A stretch of DNA of 64,000 nt from Chiayiivirga sp. (GTDB lineage Bacteria; Pseudomonadota; Gammaproteobacteria; Xanthomonadales; Xanthomonadaceae): positions 62,001 to 126,000 of the forward strand of contig JALCLA010000002.1 in NCBI GenBank assembly GCA_022647565.1. The letters are read 5' to 3'. Below are positions 1 to 8,504 of this stretch, piece after piece (position 1 is the first letter of the stretch; each line of letters opens with the position of its first letter). The position numbers were made by a program, and so were the translations under genes. The notes beneath the pieces are model-generated. The model saw only the letters and a program-made list of their open reading frames with translations, was not told the origin of the DNA and searched no databases.

Positions 1-49
1 GTCCGAATCCGGCCAGTCGCTCCCGCATCACGGTGCTAGCCTGCGCACC

Positions 50-1531
50 ATGTCCACCTCCGACCACGCCACCGCCCTGCCCGATCCGCGCGTCTGCGAA
101 CAGGCGCGATTGAGCCGCGACGCGCGATTCGACGGCTTGTTCTTCACCGCCGTCACCAGCACCGGCATTTATTGCAGACCAGTGTGCCCGGCGCCTTCAC
201 CCCGACCCGAGAACGTCACCTACTACGCCAGCGCCGCCGCCGCGGAAGGGGCCGGCTTTCGCCCCTGCCTGCGCTGCCGGCCGGAACTGGCGCCGGGCAA
301 TGACGTGCTGCGGCGTGGCGACGCCGTGGTATCCCGCGCGCTGCAACTGATCGACGCGGGCGAACTGGAGGGCTTGTCGCTGGCCGGGCTCGCGCAGCGC
401 CTGGCGCTCAGTGACCGACAGCTGCGGCGTTTGTTCGTCGACAAGCTCGGCGCCGCGCCGTTGGCCGTGCACACTACGCGCCGCCTGCTGTTCGCCAAGC
501 AACTCCTGAGCGAAACCGCCCTGCCGATCACCGAGATCGCGCTGGCCTCGGGCTTCCGCAGCCTGCGTCGATTCAACGCCGCGTTCCAGGACGCGTATCG
601 GCTGGCGCCGCGCGAATTGCGCAAGCGCCCACAACCGAAGGCAGGCGATTCCCTGGTATTGCGCCTGGGCTATCGCCCTCCATACGACTTCGCCGCCCTG
701 CTGGATTTCCTGCGCGGTCGTGCCTTGCCCGGACTGGAAGCCATTGATGCGCATTCATATGCGCGCGCCTTCGGCGGCGCCGACGCACCGGGCTGGCTCC
801 GGGTCACGGCATGGGGCGAAGGCGAACACGCCTTGAAGCTGGAATTGCACGCTGCGAAGCCGGCAGACCTGCTCGGCCTGGTCGCGAAACTTCGCCGCCT
901 GTTCGATCTGGATGCCGATCCGCATGCCATTGCCGCGACGCTGGGTGCGGACCCCGCCCTGCGAGCGATGCTGAAGCGCCGTCCAGGCTTGCGCCTGCCC
1001 GGTGCCTGGGACGGCTTCGAACTGGCGGTGCGCGCGGTGCTGGGACAGCAGGTCAGCGTGGCCGCGGCGCGCACCCTCGCCACGCGCTTCCTGCAGCGCC
1101 ATGGCGTGGCCTTGCCGGAGCCGATCGGCCCGGGGCTTTCGGTGCTGTTTCCAAGCGCAGAATCGATCGCGCAAGCCGATCTGGATGGCCTCGGCATCAC
1201 CGGCGCGCGCATCGCCACGATCCGTGCAATCGCAGCGGGTCTGAGCGCGGGCCGCATCGACTTCCATGCCGAGCGCACGCTGGACGAGTTCGTCGCGCGC
1301 TGGGTGGAGTTGCCGGGCATCGGCGCCTGGACCGCACACTACATCGCGTTGCGCGCACGCTCGCATCCGGATGCGTTCCCCGCGGAAGACCTGATCCTGC
1401 GTCGCACACTGGTTCCCGGCACTACCTTGAGCGCCAGGCAACTGACATCGCATGCCGAAGCCTGGCGACCCTGGCGCGGCTATGCGGTGATGCACCTGTG
1501 GCGCCACACCACCGACGAGGCCAGCCAGTGA
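50..1531 (+). CDS. alkA: Ada/AraC-type regulator fused to AlkA DNA-3-methyladenine glycosylase
   Basis: A 493-residue three-part protein. Residues about 15-80 form the Ada zinc domain with C42, C46, C73 and C76 at the spacing of E. coli Ada (YCRPVC and FRPCLRC). In Ada the first of these cysteines accepts methyl groups from phosphotriesters. An AraC helix-turn-helix follows (about 95-190), then the AlkA N-terminal domain and an HhH-GPD glycosylase domain with the hairpin [16 protein letters not shown] and a catalytic Asp at 447 (PAEDLILRR). The protein should sense alkylation, act as an activator and excise alkylated bases. The stop overlaps the start of the downstream methyltransferase (TGATG), so the two form one alkylation-repair operon. 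The ATG gives the full zinc domain. Confidence 0.93.
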   Translation: MSTSDHATALPDPRVCEQARLSRDARFDGLFFTAVTSTGIYCRPVCPAPSPRPENVTYYASAAAAEGAGFRPCLRCRPELAPGNDVLRRGDAVVSRALQLIDAGELEGLSLAGLAQRLALSDRQLRRLFVDKLGAAPLAVHTTRRLLFAKQLLSETALPITEIALASGFRSLRRFNAAFQDAYRLAPRELRKRPQPKAGDSLVLRLGYRPPYDFAALLDFLRGRALPGLEAIDAHSYARAFGGADAPGWLRVTAWGEGEHALKLELHAAKPADLLGLVAKLRRLFDLDADPHAIAATLGADPALRAMLKRRPGLRLPGAWDGFELAVRAVLGQQVSVAAARTLATRFLQRHGVALPEPIGPGLSVLFPSAESIAQADLDGLGITGARIATIRAIAAGLSAGRIDFHAERTLDEFVARWVELPGIGAWTAHYIALRARSHPDAFPAEDLILRRTLVPGTTLSARQLTSHAEAWRPWRGYAVMHLWRHTTDEASQ

Positions 1532-2058
1532 TGAACACGGACACCCTGTTTTTCGATAACCTGGACTCGCCCGTCGGGCGCTTGCACCTGCTCGCCGACG
1601 CCGGTGGCCTGCGCCGCATCTGCTTTCCACGCGACAAGCATCCGCGCGCCGAGGACGCACTGGGCACGCATGCACCGGGCCGGCTCGCGCTGGCGAAGCG
1701 CCAGCTGGACGAATACTTCGCCGGCAAGCGCCACGCCTTCGACTTGCCCTTGCGTCCGCTCGGCACGCCGTTCCAGCTGACGGTCTGGCAGGCGCTACGC
1801 GGGATTCCCTTCGGCGTGACGTGGAGCTACGCGGAACTGGCGCAGCGCATCGGCAAGCCCCGTGCGATGCGCGCAGTGGGCGGAGCGAACGGTCGCAATC
1901 CGCTTCCCATCGTGGTGCCTTGCCATCGTGTGATCGGCGCGAACGGAAGCCTCACCGGCTTCGGCGGCGGTGTCCACGTCAAGGCCAGGCTGCTGGCGCT
2001 GGAAGGCATCCCGGCCGACCTGTTCGGCGAAACAACGCCACGCGTCGCGCGTGCTTGA
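1531..2058 (+). CDS. ogt: Methylated-DNA--[protein]-cysteine S-methyltransferase
   Basis: A 175-residue suicide DNA-repair enzyme that transfers methyl groups from O6-methylguanine to its own cysteine. The active-site signature [18 protein letters not shown] is present, with acceptor Cys131. The helix-turn-helix region carries [17 protein letters not shown]. The frame is open far upstream, but the ATG at 1531 overlaps the alkA stop and gives the normal family length. It supplies the methyltransferase activity that E. coli Ada carries in its C-terminal domain and that the upstream fusion lacks. Confidence 0.95.
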   Translation: MNTDTLFFDNLDSPVGRLHLLADAGGLRRICFPRDKHPRAEDALGTHAPGRLALAKRQLDEYFAGKRHAFDLPLRPLGTPFQLTVWQALRGIPFGVTWSYAELAQRIGKPRAMRAVGGANGRNPLPIVVPCHRVIGANGSLTGFGGGVHVKARLLALEGIPADLFGETTPRVARA

Positions 2059-2064
2059 ACCGAC

Positions 2065-2643
2065 TCACGCGCGCGGACAGTCCGGCGGCAAGGCCGCACG
2101 CACCCGCTCCACCTCGTCTGCCGTGGCATCCCGCATCGGCTGGGCGCTGCGATCGAACAGCACGCGCCAGGCGCCATCGGCATCGCGCACCCAGGTCGAA
2201 ACGAAGCTGCCCAGCCGATAGCGCGCTGCTGCCTTGCCATCAGCACCTCCGGTGGACGCGACTTGCACCCAGGCCGGACCGGTGGAAAGCGCGATGTCCG
2301 GATCTCCACCGATGCTGACGATGCCGGGGTGCCAGCGCAGCGGAAACTCGCCCGTGATCATCGGCTGCCATGCCGCCACGACCGCGCCGCGACCGCGCTG
2401 CGGCTCCGCTGTTCCCGCCTGGAACACGGCATCGACCTGCACATGCTCGGCGAAGGCCGCAGCGTCGCCGCGTTCGATCGACTGCGCGAAGCTGCGCTCG
2501 CGATTCCACACCTCGCACTCGGCCACGCTCATGGTCGCGGCCGGAGCGGTGGACGCGGGCACGCTGCCCGAGGCCGGGGCAAGCGTCGCTGAGCCTGCGA
2601 ATACAAGCGCCATCGACCAGGCAGGCAGTATTGATCGGGACAC
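2065..2643 (-). CDS. Secreted DUF4440/SnoaL-like (NTF2-fold) protein
   Basis: A 192-residue protein with an N-terminal signal peptide (hydrophobic core SMALVFAGSATLAPASG). The mature part looks like a DUF4440-type NTF2 fold: ECEVWNRERSFAQSIERGD, then VFQAGTAEPQRGRGAVVAAW, then WVRDADGAWRVLFD. Such proteins are small cone-shaped barrels, often periplasmic and of unknown ligand. It lies tail to tail with ogt, six bases apart. No catalytic residues can be assigned. Confidence 0.75.
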   Translation of the reverse strand: MSRSILPAWSMALVFAGSATLAPASGSVPASTAPAATMSVAECEVWNRERSFAQSIERGDAAAFAEHVQVDAVFQAGTAEPQRGRGAVVAAWQPMITGEFPLRWHPGIVSIGGDPDIALSTGPAWVQVASTGGADGKAAARYRLGSFVSTWVRDADGAWRVLFDRSAQPMRDATADEVERVRAALPPDCPRA

Positions 2644-2779
2644 GAAGAATCTCCGGGCGAAGGAATGCGCTGCAGCCTAGCGGCACGCGCCGCCAGGCGG
2701 CCTGTATTGCACCCGTGCTTGCGCCGGATCGAAGCCGCGGCACGACGAGTGTTAGGCTGGATCATCGTTGCGAGCTCGC

Positions 2780-3607
2780 ATGTCCCCGACCCTGCCCCGC
2801 ACCTGGACCGACGCCTGTGTGGACGCCCTGCCCGACCTGCTGGCGGCGCTGGCCTGCGGCATCGCGTGGCGTGCGCCGCAGGCCCTCGGTTTCGATCTGT
2901 TGGCCTATGCCGCACCGCTGTTCTTCATCGAGTTGCCGCTGGCGCTGATGTTCCTGTTCGCCGATGCCTGGCGGGTGCCGGGTGAGTTCCTCACCACGCG
3001 CGGCAAGCTCGGGCTGATCGTGATTCCCGCCACGCTGATCGGCGCGCTTTGCTTCCGCGTCTTCGGCGTGACTGGCCTGATCGCCATCGCATGGCTGGGC
3101 GGACAGGCACTATGGCGCCTGCTGCGCGAAGGCGAGGATCGGCGCCCACCCCCCACGGGGCGCTGGCTGGTACTGGCACCGCGTGGCAAGGAAACCGAGC
3201 GCTGGCTGACGCGCAAGCGCCCCGATAAACGCGAGCTGCCCGAAGGCAGCTGGATCCTGCCGTTCGCGCACAACCAGTTCCTGCCCGGCACCACGATCCT
3301 GGCGTGGGCGGGCCTGTTCCTGCTGCTGATGCTGTCGGGCGCCGAGGTGCCCGAAGCGGGCGCCACGGCGGTACTTGCGCAAGCCGCGGGATGGACCGCC
3401 ACGCCGATCGGCCGCGAGATTCCGGCGCACGAAGCGCTGGCCGCCGGGCTGGCCTTGTTCGCGGTGCGCTGCGCGAGCCACTTCGACGATCTGGATGAAC
3501 CGCCACCGGCGAACATCGAGGATGACGCGCTGCTGCGCGAGGTGATCGAGAAGGTGGAAGGTCGCGCGCCGAAGCGCGGCAAGGCGAAGCGGCGTCGGCG
3601 TTCCTGA
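2780..3607 (+). CDS. Predicted integral membrane protein, unknown function
   Basis: About 275 residues starting at ATG 2780. An upstream TTG in frame is less likely. Hydrophobic segments lie near residues 15-60 and 65-100 and in a later stretch (ILAWAGLFLLLMLSG). The middle is charged, and the C-terminal tail is strongly basic (RAPKRGKAKRRRRS), probably cytoplasmic. I recognise no enzyme motif. It converges on hutF, 14 bases away, without evident linkage. Confidence 0.65.
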   Translation: MSPTLPRTWTDACVDALPDLLAALACGIAWRAPQALGFDLLAYAAPLFFIELPLALMFLFADAWRVPGEFLTTRGKLGLIVIPATLIGALCFRVFGVTGLIAIAWLGGQALWRLLREGEDRRPPPTGRWLVLAPRGKETERWLTRKRPDKRELPEGSWILPFAHNQFLPGTTILAWAGLFLLLMLSGAEVPEAGATAVLAQAAGWTATPIGREIPAHEALAAGLALFAVRCASHFDDLDEPPPANIEDDALLREVIEKVEGRAPKRGKAKRRRRS

Positions 3608-3621
3608 GTCGAGCCGGGGGT

Positions 3622-5001
3622 TCAGGCCAGCAAGGTCGCCAGTGCGGCGCGATAGCGCGTTTCGATTGCAGCGCGATGCCGATGCCGCCCGCCGTCCACA
3701 ACGCGCTCGCCGCCGACCCAGGTCTCACGCACCAGATTGCGATTGCCGCTGAAGATCCAGCGGTCAAGCAAGTTCGCGGGCGTGGCACCGGCCAGTTCCG
3801 GCGCGTGTTCGTCCAGCACCAGGAAATCGGCACGGGTGCCGGGTAGGTTGGCATCACCGTCTTCGAGCGCGCCCACTGCCTGCATCGTGCCGCGCGCCCC
3901 GCCATCCAGCGCGTGCGCATAGAGGCACTCGCCGGTGCTGGTCTGTCGTGGCTGCACCGCGATGTTGCGGCGGCGCGCGCTCAGGCGCTGGCCATATTCA
4001 AGCCAGCGCAGTTCCTCCACCGGCGATACCGAGATATGGCTGTCCGAACCGACGCCGAATTGCCCGCCGGCATCGAGGTAGGCGCGCAGCGGGAACAGGC
4101 CGTCGCCGAGGTTGGCCTCGGTGGTGGTACAGATCGCCACCGTCGCGCCGCTCTTTGCAACACCTTGCACTTCGCTCTCCAGCAGGTGCGTGGCATGCAC
4201 CAGGGTCCAGCGGAAATCCACCGGCATCCGGTCGAGCAGCCATTCCACCGGCCGCGCGTTGCGCAGCGCGAGGCAGTCCTGCACCTCGCCGATCTGTTCG
4301 GCGATGTGGATGTGGATCGGCATGGGCTGGCCGCGCGTGGCCTCGAGCACGGCCCGCATCGCAGTCTCCGGAACCGCGCGCAGGCTGTGGAAACACAGGC
4401 CGGTGCGGACGCGCGACGAGTCCTGCCCTCGCAGGCGCTCCACCAGGCCGAGGTACGCATCCACGCCATGCCCGAAACGGCGCTGGCGTTCGCTCAGGGG
4501 CCGCCCGTCGAACCCGCCGGTCATGTACAGCGTCGGCAACAAGGTCAATCCGATGCCGGTCTCGGTGGCGGCCTCGATCAGCGCCTGCGACATCGCGGAA
4601 GGATCGGCATAAGGCCTGCCGTCCGGGGCGTGGTGCAGGTAGTGGAACTCGCACACCGAGGTGTATCCGGATTCGAGCATCTCCACGTACAGCATCGCGG
4701 CGATGTCGCGCAGCAACTCGGGCGTGAGTTTCGCCGCAAAGCCATACATCAGCTCGCGCCAGGTCCAGAAGCTGTCTTCGGGGTTGGTCTGGCGCTCGGC
4801 CAGGCCGGCCATGGCGCGCTGGAAGGCGTGCGAATGCAGGTTGGGAATGCCGGGCAGCAGCCAGTGCACGCGACGCGCGTCCGGCGGCGCGGCGACACCC
4901 GGCTCGAGCATCGCGACATGTCCGCCGGAGTCGAGGTCGAGTCGGACGTTCGGATGCCAAGCGTCGCTGAGCCAGGCGTGTTCGGCGTGGATTGTACTCA
5001 T
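3622..5001 (-). CDS. hutF: Formimidoylglutamate deiminase
   Basis: A 459-residue amidohydrolase of the histidine utilisation pathway. It deiminates N-formimino-L-glutamate to N-formyl-L-glutamate and ammonia. The metal-binding HxH lies in IPNLHSHAFQRAM. Further ligands lie in HIHIAEQ, in the histidine of LVHATHL and in the aspartate of GSDSHIS. This is the order of the HutF/chlorohydrolase group, and the length is normal. The gene diverges from the CoA-transferase/hutI pair across about 100 bases, so a shared promoter region controlled by histidine or urocanate is plausible. HutF implies the five-step pathway ending with HutG, which is not in this window. Confidence 0.92.
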   Translation of the reverse strand: MSTIHAEHAWLSDAWHPNVRLDLDSGGHVAMLEPGVAAPPDARRVHWLLPGIPNLHSHAFQRAMAGLAERQTNPEDSFWTWRELMYGFAAKLTPELLRDIAAMLYVEMLESGYTSVCEFHYLHHAPDGRPYADPSAMSQALIEAATETGIGLTLLPTLYMTGGFDGRPLSERQRRFGHGVDAYLGLVERLRGQDSSRVRTGLCFHSLRAVPETAMRAVLEATRGQPMPIHIHIAEQIGEVQDCLALRNARPVEWLLDRMPVDFRWTLVHATHLLESEVQGVAKSGATVAICTTTEANLGDGLFPLRAYLDAGGQFGVGSDSHISVSPVEELRWLEYGQRLSARRRNIAVQPRQTSTGECLYAHALDGGARGTMQAVGALEDGDANLPGTRADFLVLDEHAPELAGATPANLLDRWIFSGNRNLVRETWVGGERVVDGGRHRHRAAIETRYRAALATLLA

Positions 5002-5103
5002 GCGGGCATTGTCCCCGCTTCCGCGACGCGGCGAAACGGGTTCGTGCCGCTGCCGCGGCGTCTACAATGGCGGCCGGTGGATGCAAGGATTCGCACTTAC
5101 GTC

Positions 5104-6282
5104 ATGACTCGGGCGCTGGATGGGCTCAAGGTGCTGGAACTCTCGCGCGTGCTGGCCGGACCCTGGGCCGGAATGATGCTGGCCGACCTCGGCGCCGATG
5201 TGATCAAGCTCGAACCGCTGCATGGCGACGACACCCGCGGCTTCGGGCCACCGTTCTTCCGGGACGATGCAAGCACCGGGCTGTCGGCCTACTTCGCCTG
5301 CTGCAACCGCAACAAGCGCTCGCTCGCGCTCGATCTTCGGCACCCGGCGGCGGCGGCGCTGCGCGACGCGCTGCTGCGCTGGGCCGACGTGGTGATCGAG
5401 AACTACCGCAGCGGCGTGGCCGAAGCGCTCGGCGTGGGCCGCGAGGCCGCGATGGCACTCAATCCGCGCCTGGTCTATTGCTCGATCTCGGGCTATGGGC
5501 GCGAGGGTTCGCAGGCGCAGCGCGCCGGCTACGATTTCGCCATCCAGGCCGACGCCGGCGCGATGAGCGTGACCGGCCCGATCGAAGGCGAGCCCAGCCG
5601 CTTCGGCGTCGCCGTGGCCGATCTTGCGACCGGCCAGAACGCGGCGTTCGCGATTCTCGCCGCACTGCGCCAGCGCGATGCCACCGGGCGCGGCCAGCGC
5701 ATCGACCTGTCACTGTTCGACACCCAACTCACCGGGCTCGCGAACGTGGCCAGCAGCGTGCTGTTCACCGGCCAGGACGCACCGCGCCTGGGCAACGCAC
5801 ACGCCAGCATCGTGCCCTACCAGACCTTCCGCGCCAGCGACGGCGAGTTCGTGCTGGCGGTGGCGAGCGAAAAACTCTGGCGCGCGCTCTGCCTTGCGCT
5901 GGGGCGTGCGGACTGGCTGGCCGACCCGCGCTGCGCCAGCAATGCCGAACGGGTTCGCCACCGCGACTGGTTGTGCACGCAACTGGCTGACGTGTTCGCA
6001 CCGCAACCCGTGGCGCACTGGCAGGACATGCTGCTTGCCGTGGGCGTGCCGGTTGCGCCGGTGAACTCCGTCGCCCAGGCCTTGCAGCATCCGGCGGCGC
6101 GCGAGCAGCAACTGCGGATCGAGATCGACGGCGTGCCGATGCTGGGCAGTCCGATCCGGCTATCGGATTCCGCGCCGCGGCACGAGCGAGCGCCGCCCAC
6201 GCTCGGCCAGCATGACGACGAGATCACCCACCTGCTGGGAATCGATCCGGTGCCGCTGCGCGCCGCGGGAGCGATGCGATGA
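5104..6282 (+). CDS. CoA-transferase family III (CaiB/BaiF) protein
   Basis: About 392 residues. The family signature is clear: [37 protein letters not shown] and [14 protein letters not shown]. The [15 protein letters not shown] segment should hold the catalytic aspartate that forms the aspartyl-CoA intermediate. The enzyme moves CoA between carboxylic acids, but the substrate cannot be read from the sequence. The frame is open upstream through the hutF antisense strand. The ATG at 5104 starts the conserved domain. Its end overlaps hutI by four bases (ATGA), so the two are co-translated. Placement in a hut locus may point to glutarate- or succinate-type acids, which is inference. Confidence 0.88.
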   Translation: MTRALDGLKVLELSRVLAGPWAGMMLADLGADVIKLEPLHGDDTRGFGPPFFRDDASTGLSAYFACCNRNKRSLALDLRHPAAAALRDALLRWADVVIENYRSGVAEALGVGREAAMALNPRLVYCSISGYGREGSQAQRAGYDFAIQADAGAMSVTGPIEGEPSRFGVAVADLATGQNAAFAILAALRQRDATGRGQRIDLSLFDTQLTGLANVASSVLFTGQDAPRLGNAHASIVPYQTFRASDGEFVLAVASEKLWRALCLALGRADWLADPRCASNAERVRHRDWLCTQLADVFAPQPVAHWQDMLLAVGVPVAPVNSVAQALQHPAAREQQLRIEIDGVPMLGSPIRLSDSAPRHERAPPTLGQHDDEITHLLGIDPVPLRAAGAMR

Positions 6283-7526
6283 CGATGACCAAGGATCCCC
6301 GCTGGGATGGCCTGCTGCTGGATGCGTGCCTGGCCACGCTGAGCGACGCGGTCCATGCGCCCTACGGGGCGGTCGAGGACGCAGCCCTGGCATGGAAGGA
6401 CGGACGCATCGTGTTCGCCGGCGCGCGCGCCGACTTGCCCGCGGAACCGGAAACCTTGGCGGCGCAGGTCACTTCGGCACAGGGCGACTGGATCACGCCC
6501 GGCCTGATCGACTGCCACACGCATCTGGTGTTCGGCGGCGAGCGCGCCGGCGAGTTCGAACAACGCCTCGAAGGCGTGAGCTACGAGCAGATCGCGCGCA
6601 GCGGTGGCGGCATCGTGTCCAGCGTGCGCGCCACCCGCGCCGCGAGCGAAGACGAACTGCTGGCGATGAGCCTGCCTCGGGCGCGCGCGCTGCGTGCCGA
6701 CGGCGTCACCACGCTGGAGATCAAGTCGGGCTACGGATTGGATACCGAGAGCGAGCTCAAGATGCTGCGCGTAGCGCGTCGCATCGGTATCGAACTTGGC
6801 ATCGCGGTACGCACCACCTTCCTTGGCGCACACGCCTTGCCGCCGGAATACCGGGGCCGCGGCGACGACTATGTCGACCTGATCTGCCGCGAGATGCTGC
6901 CTGCGGTGACGCAAGCCGGATTGGCCGATGCCGTGGACGCCTATTGCGAAGGCATCGGCTTTTCGCCGACGCAGACGCGGCGCGTGTTCGCACGCGCGCG
7001 CGAACTGGGGCTGCCGGTGAAGCTGCACGCGGACCAGCTCAGCGACCTCGGCGGCGCGGCGCTGGTGGCCGAGTTCAACGGCCTGAGCGCCGACCATGTC
7101 GAGTACAGCAGCGAGGAGGGCGTGCGTGCGCTGGCCGCGAGCGGCGGCGTTGCGGTGCTGTTGCCGGGCGCCTTCTTGTGCCTGCGCGAAACCCGGCTTC
7201 CGCCGATCGCAGCGTTCCGAACCCACGCGGTGCCGATGGCCGTGGCCACCGACTGCAATCCCGGCACCTCGCCGTTGCTCTCCTTGCGGCTGGCCATGAA
7301 CCTGGCCTGCACCCTGTTCCGACTCACGCCGGAGGAAGCCCTGCGTGGCGCAACCCGGGAGGCTGCGCGCGCGCTCGGCCTCAGCGACCGCGGGCAACTG
7401 GTCGCGGGACAGCGCGCCGACTTCGTGCGCTGGCGCATCTCGCGCCCGGCGGAGTTGTGCTACTGGCTGGGCGGCGACCTGGTGCGTGACGTGGTGTGCG
7501 CAGGTCGACGGGTGGCGCCCGACTGA
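6279..7526 (+). CDS. hutI: Imidazolonepropionase
   Basis: A 415-residue amidohydrolase that opens the ring of 4-imidazolone-5-propanoate to N-formimino-L-glutamate, the substrate of HutF encoded opposite. Metal and substrate motifs are [29 protein letters not shown] and [14 protein letters not shown], all canonical. The start overlaps the CoA-transferase stop. A second ATG lies two codons later and could be used instead. Cytoplasmic. Confidence 0.95.
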   Translation: MTMTKDPRWDGLLLDACLATLSDAVHAPYGAVEDAALAWKDGRIVFAGARADLPAEPETLAAQVTSAQGDWITPGLIDCHTHLVFGGERAGEFEQRLEGVSYEQIARSGGGIVSSVRATRAASEDELLAMSLPRARALRADGVTTLEIKSGYGLDTESELKMLRVARRIGIELGIAVRTTFLGAHALPPEYRGRGDDYVDLICREMLPAVTQAGLADAVDAYCEGIGFSPTQTRRVFARARELGLPVKLHADQLSDLGGAALVAEFNGLSADHVEYSSEEGVRALAASGGVAVLLPGAFLCLRETRLPPIAAFRTHAVPMAVATDCNPGTSPLLSLRLAMNLACTLFRLTPEEALRGATREAARALGLSDRGQLVAGQRADFVRWRISRPAELCYWLGGDLVRDVVCAGRRVAPD

Positions 7527-7651
7527 ATCGCGGCACTGTCCTGCCCTGACCGCGCCCGCACTCCCGCGAGGCGCAGGACGGCGCGAGTGCCTCAACACGC
7601 AAGAGCCGCCTGCGGCTCCTGCGTCGTGCCGGACTTCCTGCCCACCAAACG

Positions 7652-7679
7652 ACGAAGCCCCGCCGAGGCGGGGCTTCGT
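7652..7679 (-). terminator. Stem-loop between hutI and the THX-like gene
   Basis: A perfect 13-bp inverted repeat (7652-7664 with 7667-7679) that is very GC-rich. It sits 22 bases past the stop of the minus-strand THX-like gene and 125 bases past hutI, followed on the minus strand by a short T run (CGTTTGG). It probably ends the THX transcript and could also stop hutI transcripts. Confidence 0.75.
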
Positions 7680-7701
7680 GCAAGCACACGGCAAGCAGGG
7701 C

Positions 7702-7869
7702 TTACGAGGCTTTCTTCTTCGCCGGCGCCTTCTTCGCAACCGGCGCCTTCGGCGTCGCGGCGGCCTTCTTCACGCTCGACGGCTTCTTGGTGGCGCTGTG
7801 CGGACGCGCATTGCCATAGCTGGCCACGTTGCGCTTGCCCTTGGCGGTCTTCTTGTCGCCCTTGCCCAT
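7702..7869 (-). CDS. Small Lys/Ala-rich protein, 30S ribosomal protein THX-like
   Basis: A 55-residue very basic protein. Its start (MGKGDKKTAKGKRNVASYG) resembles bacterial THX ribosomal proteins. The rest is an Ala/Lys/Pro tail with repeated AAATPK and PAKKK patterns. An in-frame start 11 codons earlier exists, but this ATG is preceded by AGGAG at good spacing and gives the family N-terminus. THX proteins bind 16S rRNA in the head of the small subunit. The long Lys-rich tail is not typical of the short Thermus version. Confidence 0.7.
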   Translation of the reverse strand: MGKGDKKTAKGKRNVASYGNARPHSATKKPSSVKKAAATPKAPVAKKAPAKKKAS

Positions 7870-7952
7870 CTCGTACTCCTGAATTCTTCGGTTATCGGTC
7901 ACTCGGGGGCGCGTAGCCTACCACCCGCGCCGCGCGGGCAACACCCGCGAAC

Positions 7953-8411
7953 TCAGGCGCAGCGGGTTCCGGCCGTCTGGTCCGCGCGCAGCAGCGCCGG
8001 GGCGCGGTGGTTGAGCCGCAGGTTGATCAGGTGTGCCGCGGCGATCGCAAGCCCACCGCACACCATGATCAGCACATGCTCCAGCGAATGGGTATGGAGG
8101 CCGGAGAACGAACCCCACCACACCAGCGCCAAACCCGGGATCAACACCATCCAGGCCTGGAGCGCGCGGTGCCGGCGCCAGCCCAGGCCCAGCATGGTGA
8201 TGCCGAGCACGGTGGCAAAGATGGTGAAGGCCTGATCGAAGTCGACCGACACGACCTGCCCCAGCCCGAGTGACGGCACCAGCGCGATCAGCACCGGAAA
8301 CAGCGCGCAATGAAGCGCGCACAACGCCGAGCCCAGCATGCCGATGCGATCGCCGCGATCGCTCGCGGCAAGGGAACCGGACGTCCTCAGCTTGGCTGGC
8401 TTGCGCTGCAT
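7953..8411 (-). CDS. MerC-domain integral membrane protein
   Basis: About 152 residues from the ATG at 8411; an in-frame start 12 codons further upstream gives a less natural N-terminus. The MerC-type first helix contains two cysteines (GSALCALHCALFP). About four transmembrane helices follow, with histidines in HTHSLEHVL. MerC proteins carry metal ions across the inner membrane in mercury systems, but here there are no mer genes. The gene diverges from a zinc-type TonB receptor and lies near zur, so a role in zinc or another divalent metal is more likely than mercury (inference). Confidence 0.78.
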   Translation of the reverse strand: MQRKPAKLRTSGSLAASDRGDRIGMLGSALCALHCALFPVLIALVPSLGLGQVVSVDFDQAFTIFATVLGITMLGLGWRRHRALQAWMVLIPGLALVWWGSFSGLHTHSLEHVLIMVCGGLAIAAAHLINLRLNHRAPALLRADQTAGTRCA

Positions 8412-8412
8412 G

Positions 8413-8493
8413 TGAAACAATATAACATCTTCTATCGCCCGCTCCAAGCACCGAACCGGGCGCCGTCGCGCCCGTTGAACGTTACTTTATTAC
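8413..8493. promoter_or_regulatory. Candidate Zur-type operators between MerC and the TonB receptor
   Basis: The 93-base divergent region has two AT-rich inverted-repeat-like sites that resemble the Zur consensus GTTATAnTATAAC. One is ATGTGAAACAATATAACAT (about 8410-8428), with a perfect right half and a degenerate left half. The other is GTTACTTTATTAC (8481-8493), with three mismatches. The first touches the MerC start; the second ends 11 bases before the receptor ATG. Neither is a perfect site. Zur control is inferred from the receptor type and the nearby zur gene. Confidence 0.4.
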
Positions 8494-8504
8494 GCGGAGT
8501 ATCC

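Noticed and set aside
3913..5103. Upstream extension of the CoA-transferase frame
   Set aside because: This part is antisense to hutF. The family domain starts at ATG 5104.
5817..7739. Long minus-strand open frame opposite the CoA-transferase and hutI
   Set aside because: Both plus-strand genes are conserved enzymes. The antisense translation has no recognisable motif.
7953..8411. Mercury resistance operon
   Set aside because: Only a MerC-domain protein is present. No merA, merT, merP or mer-type MerR lies nearby; the MerR gene at 57640 lacks metal cysteines and is tied to ihfA.
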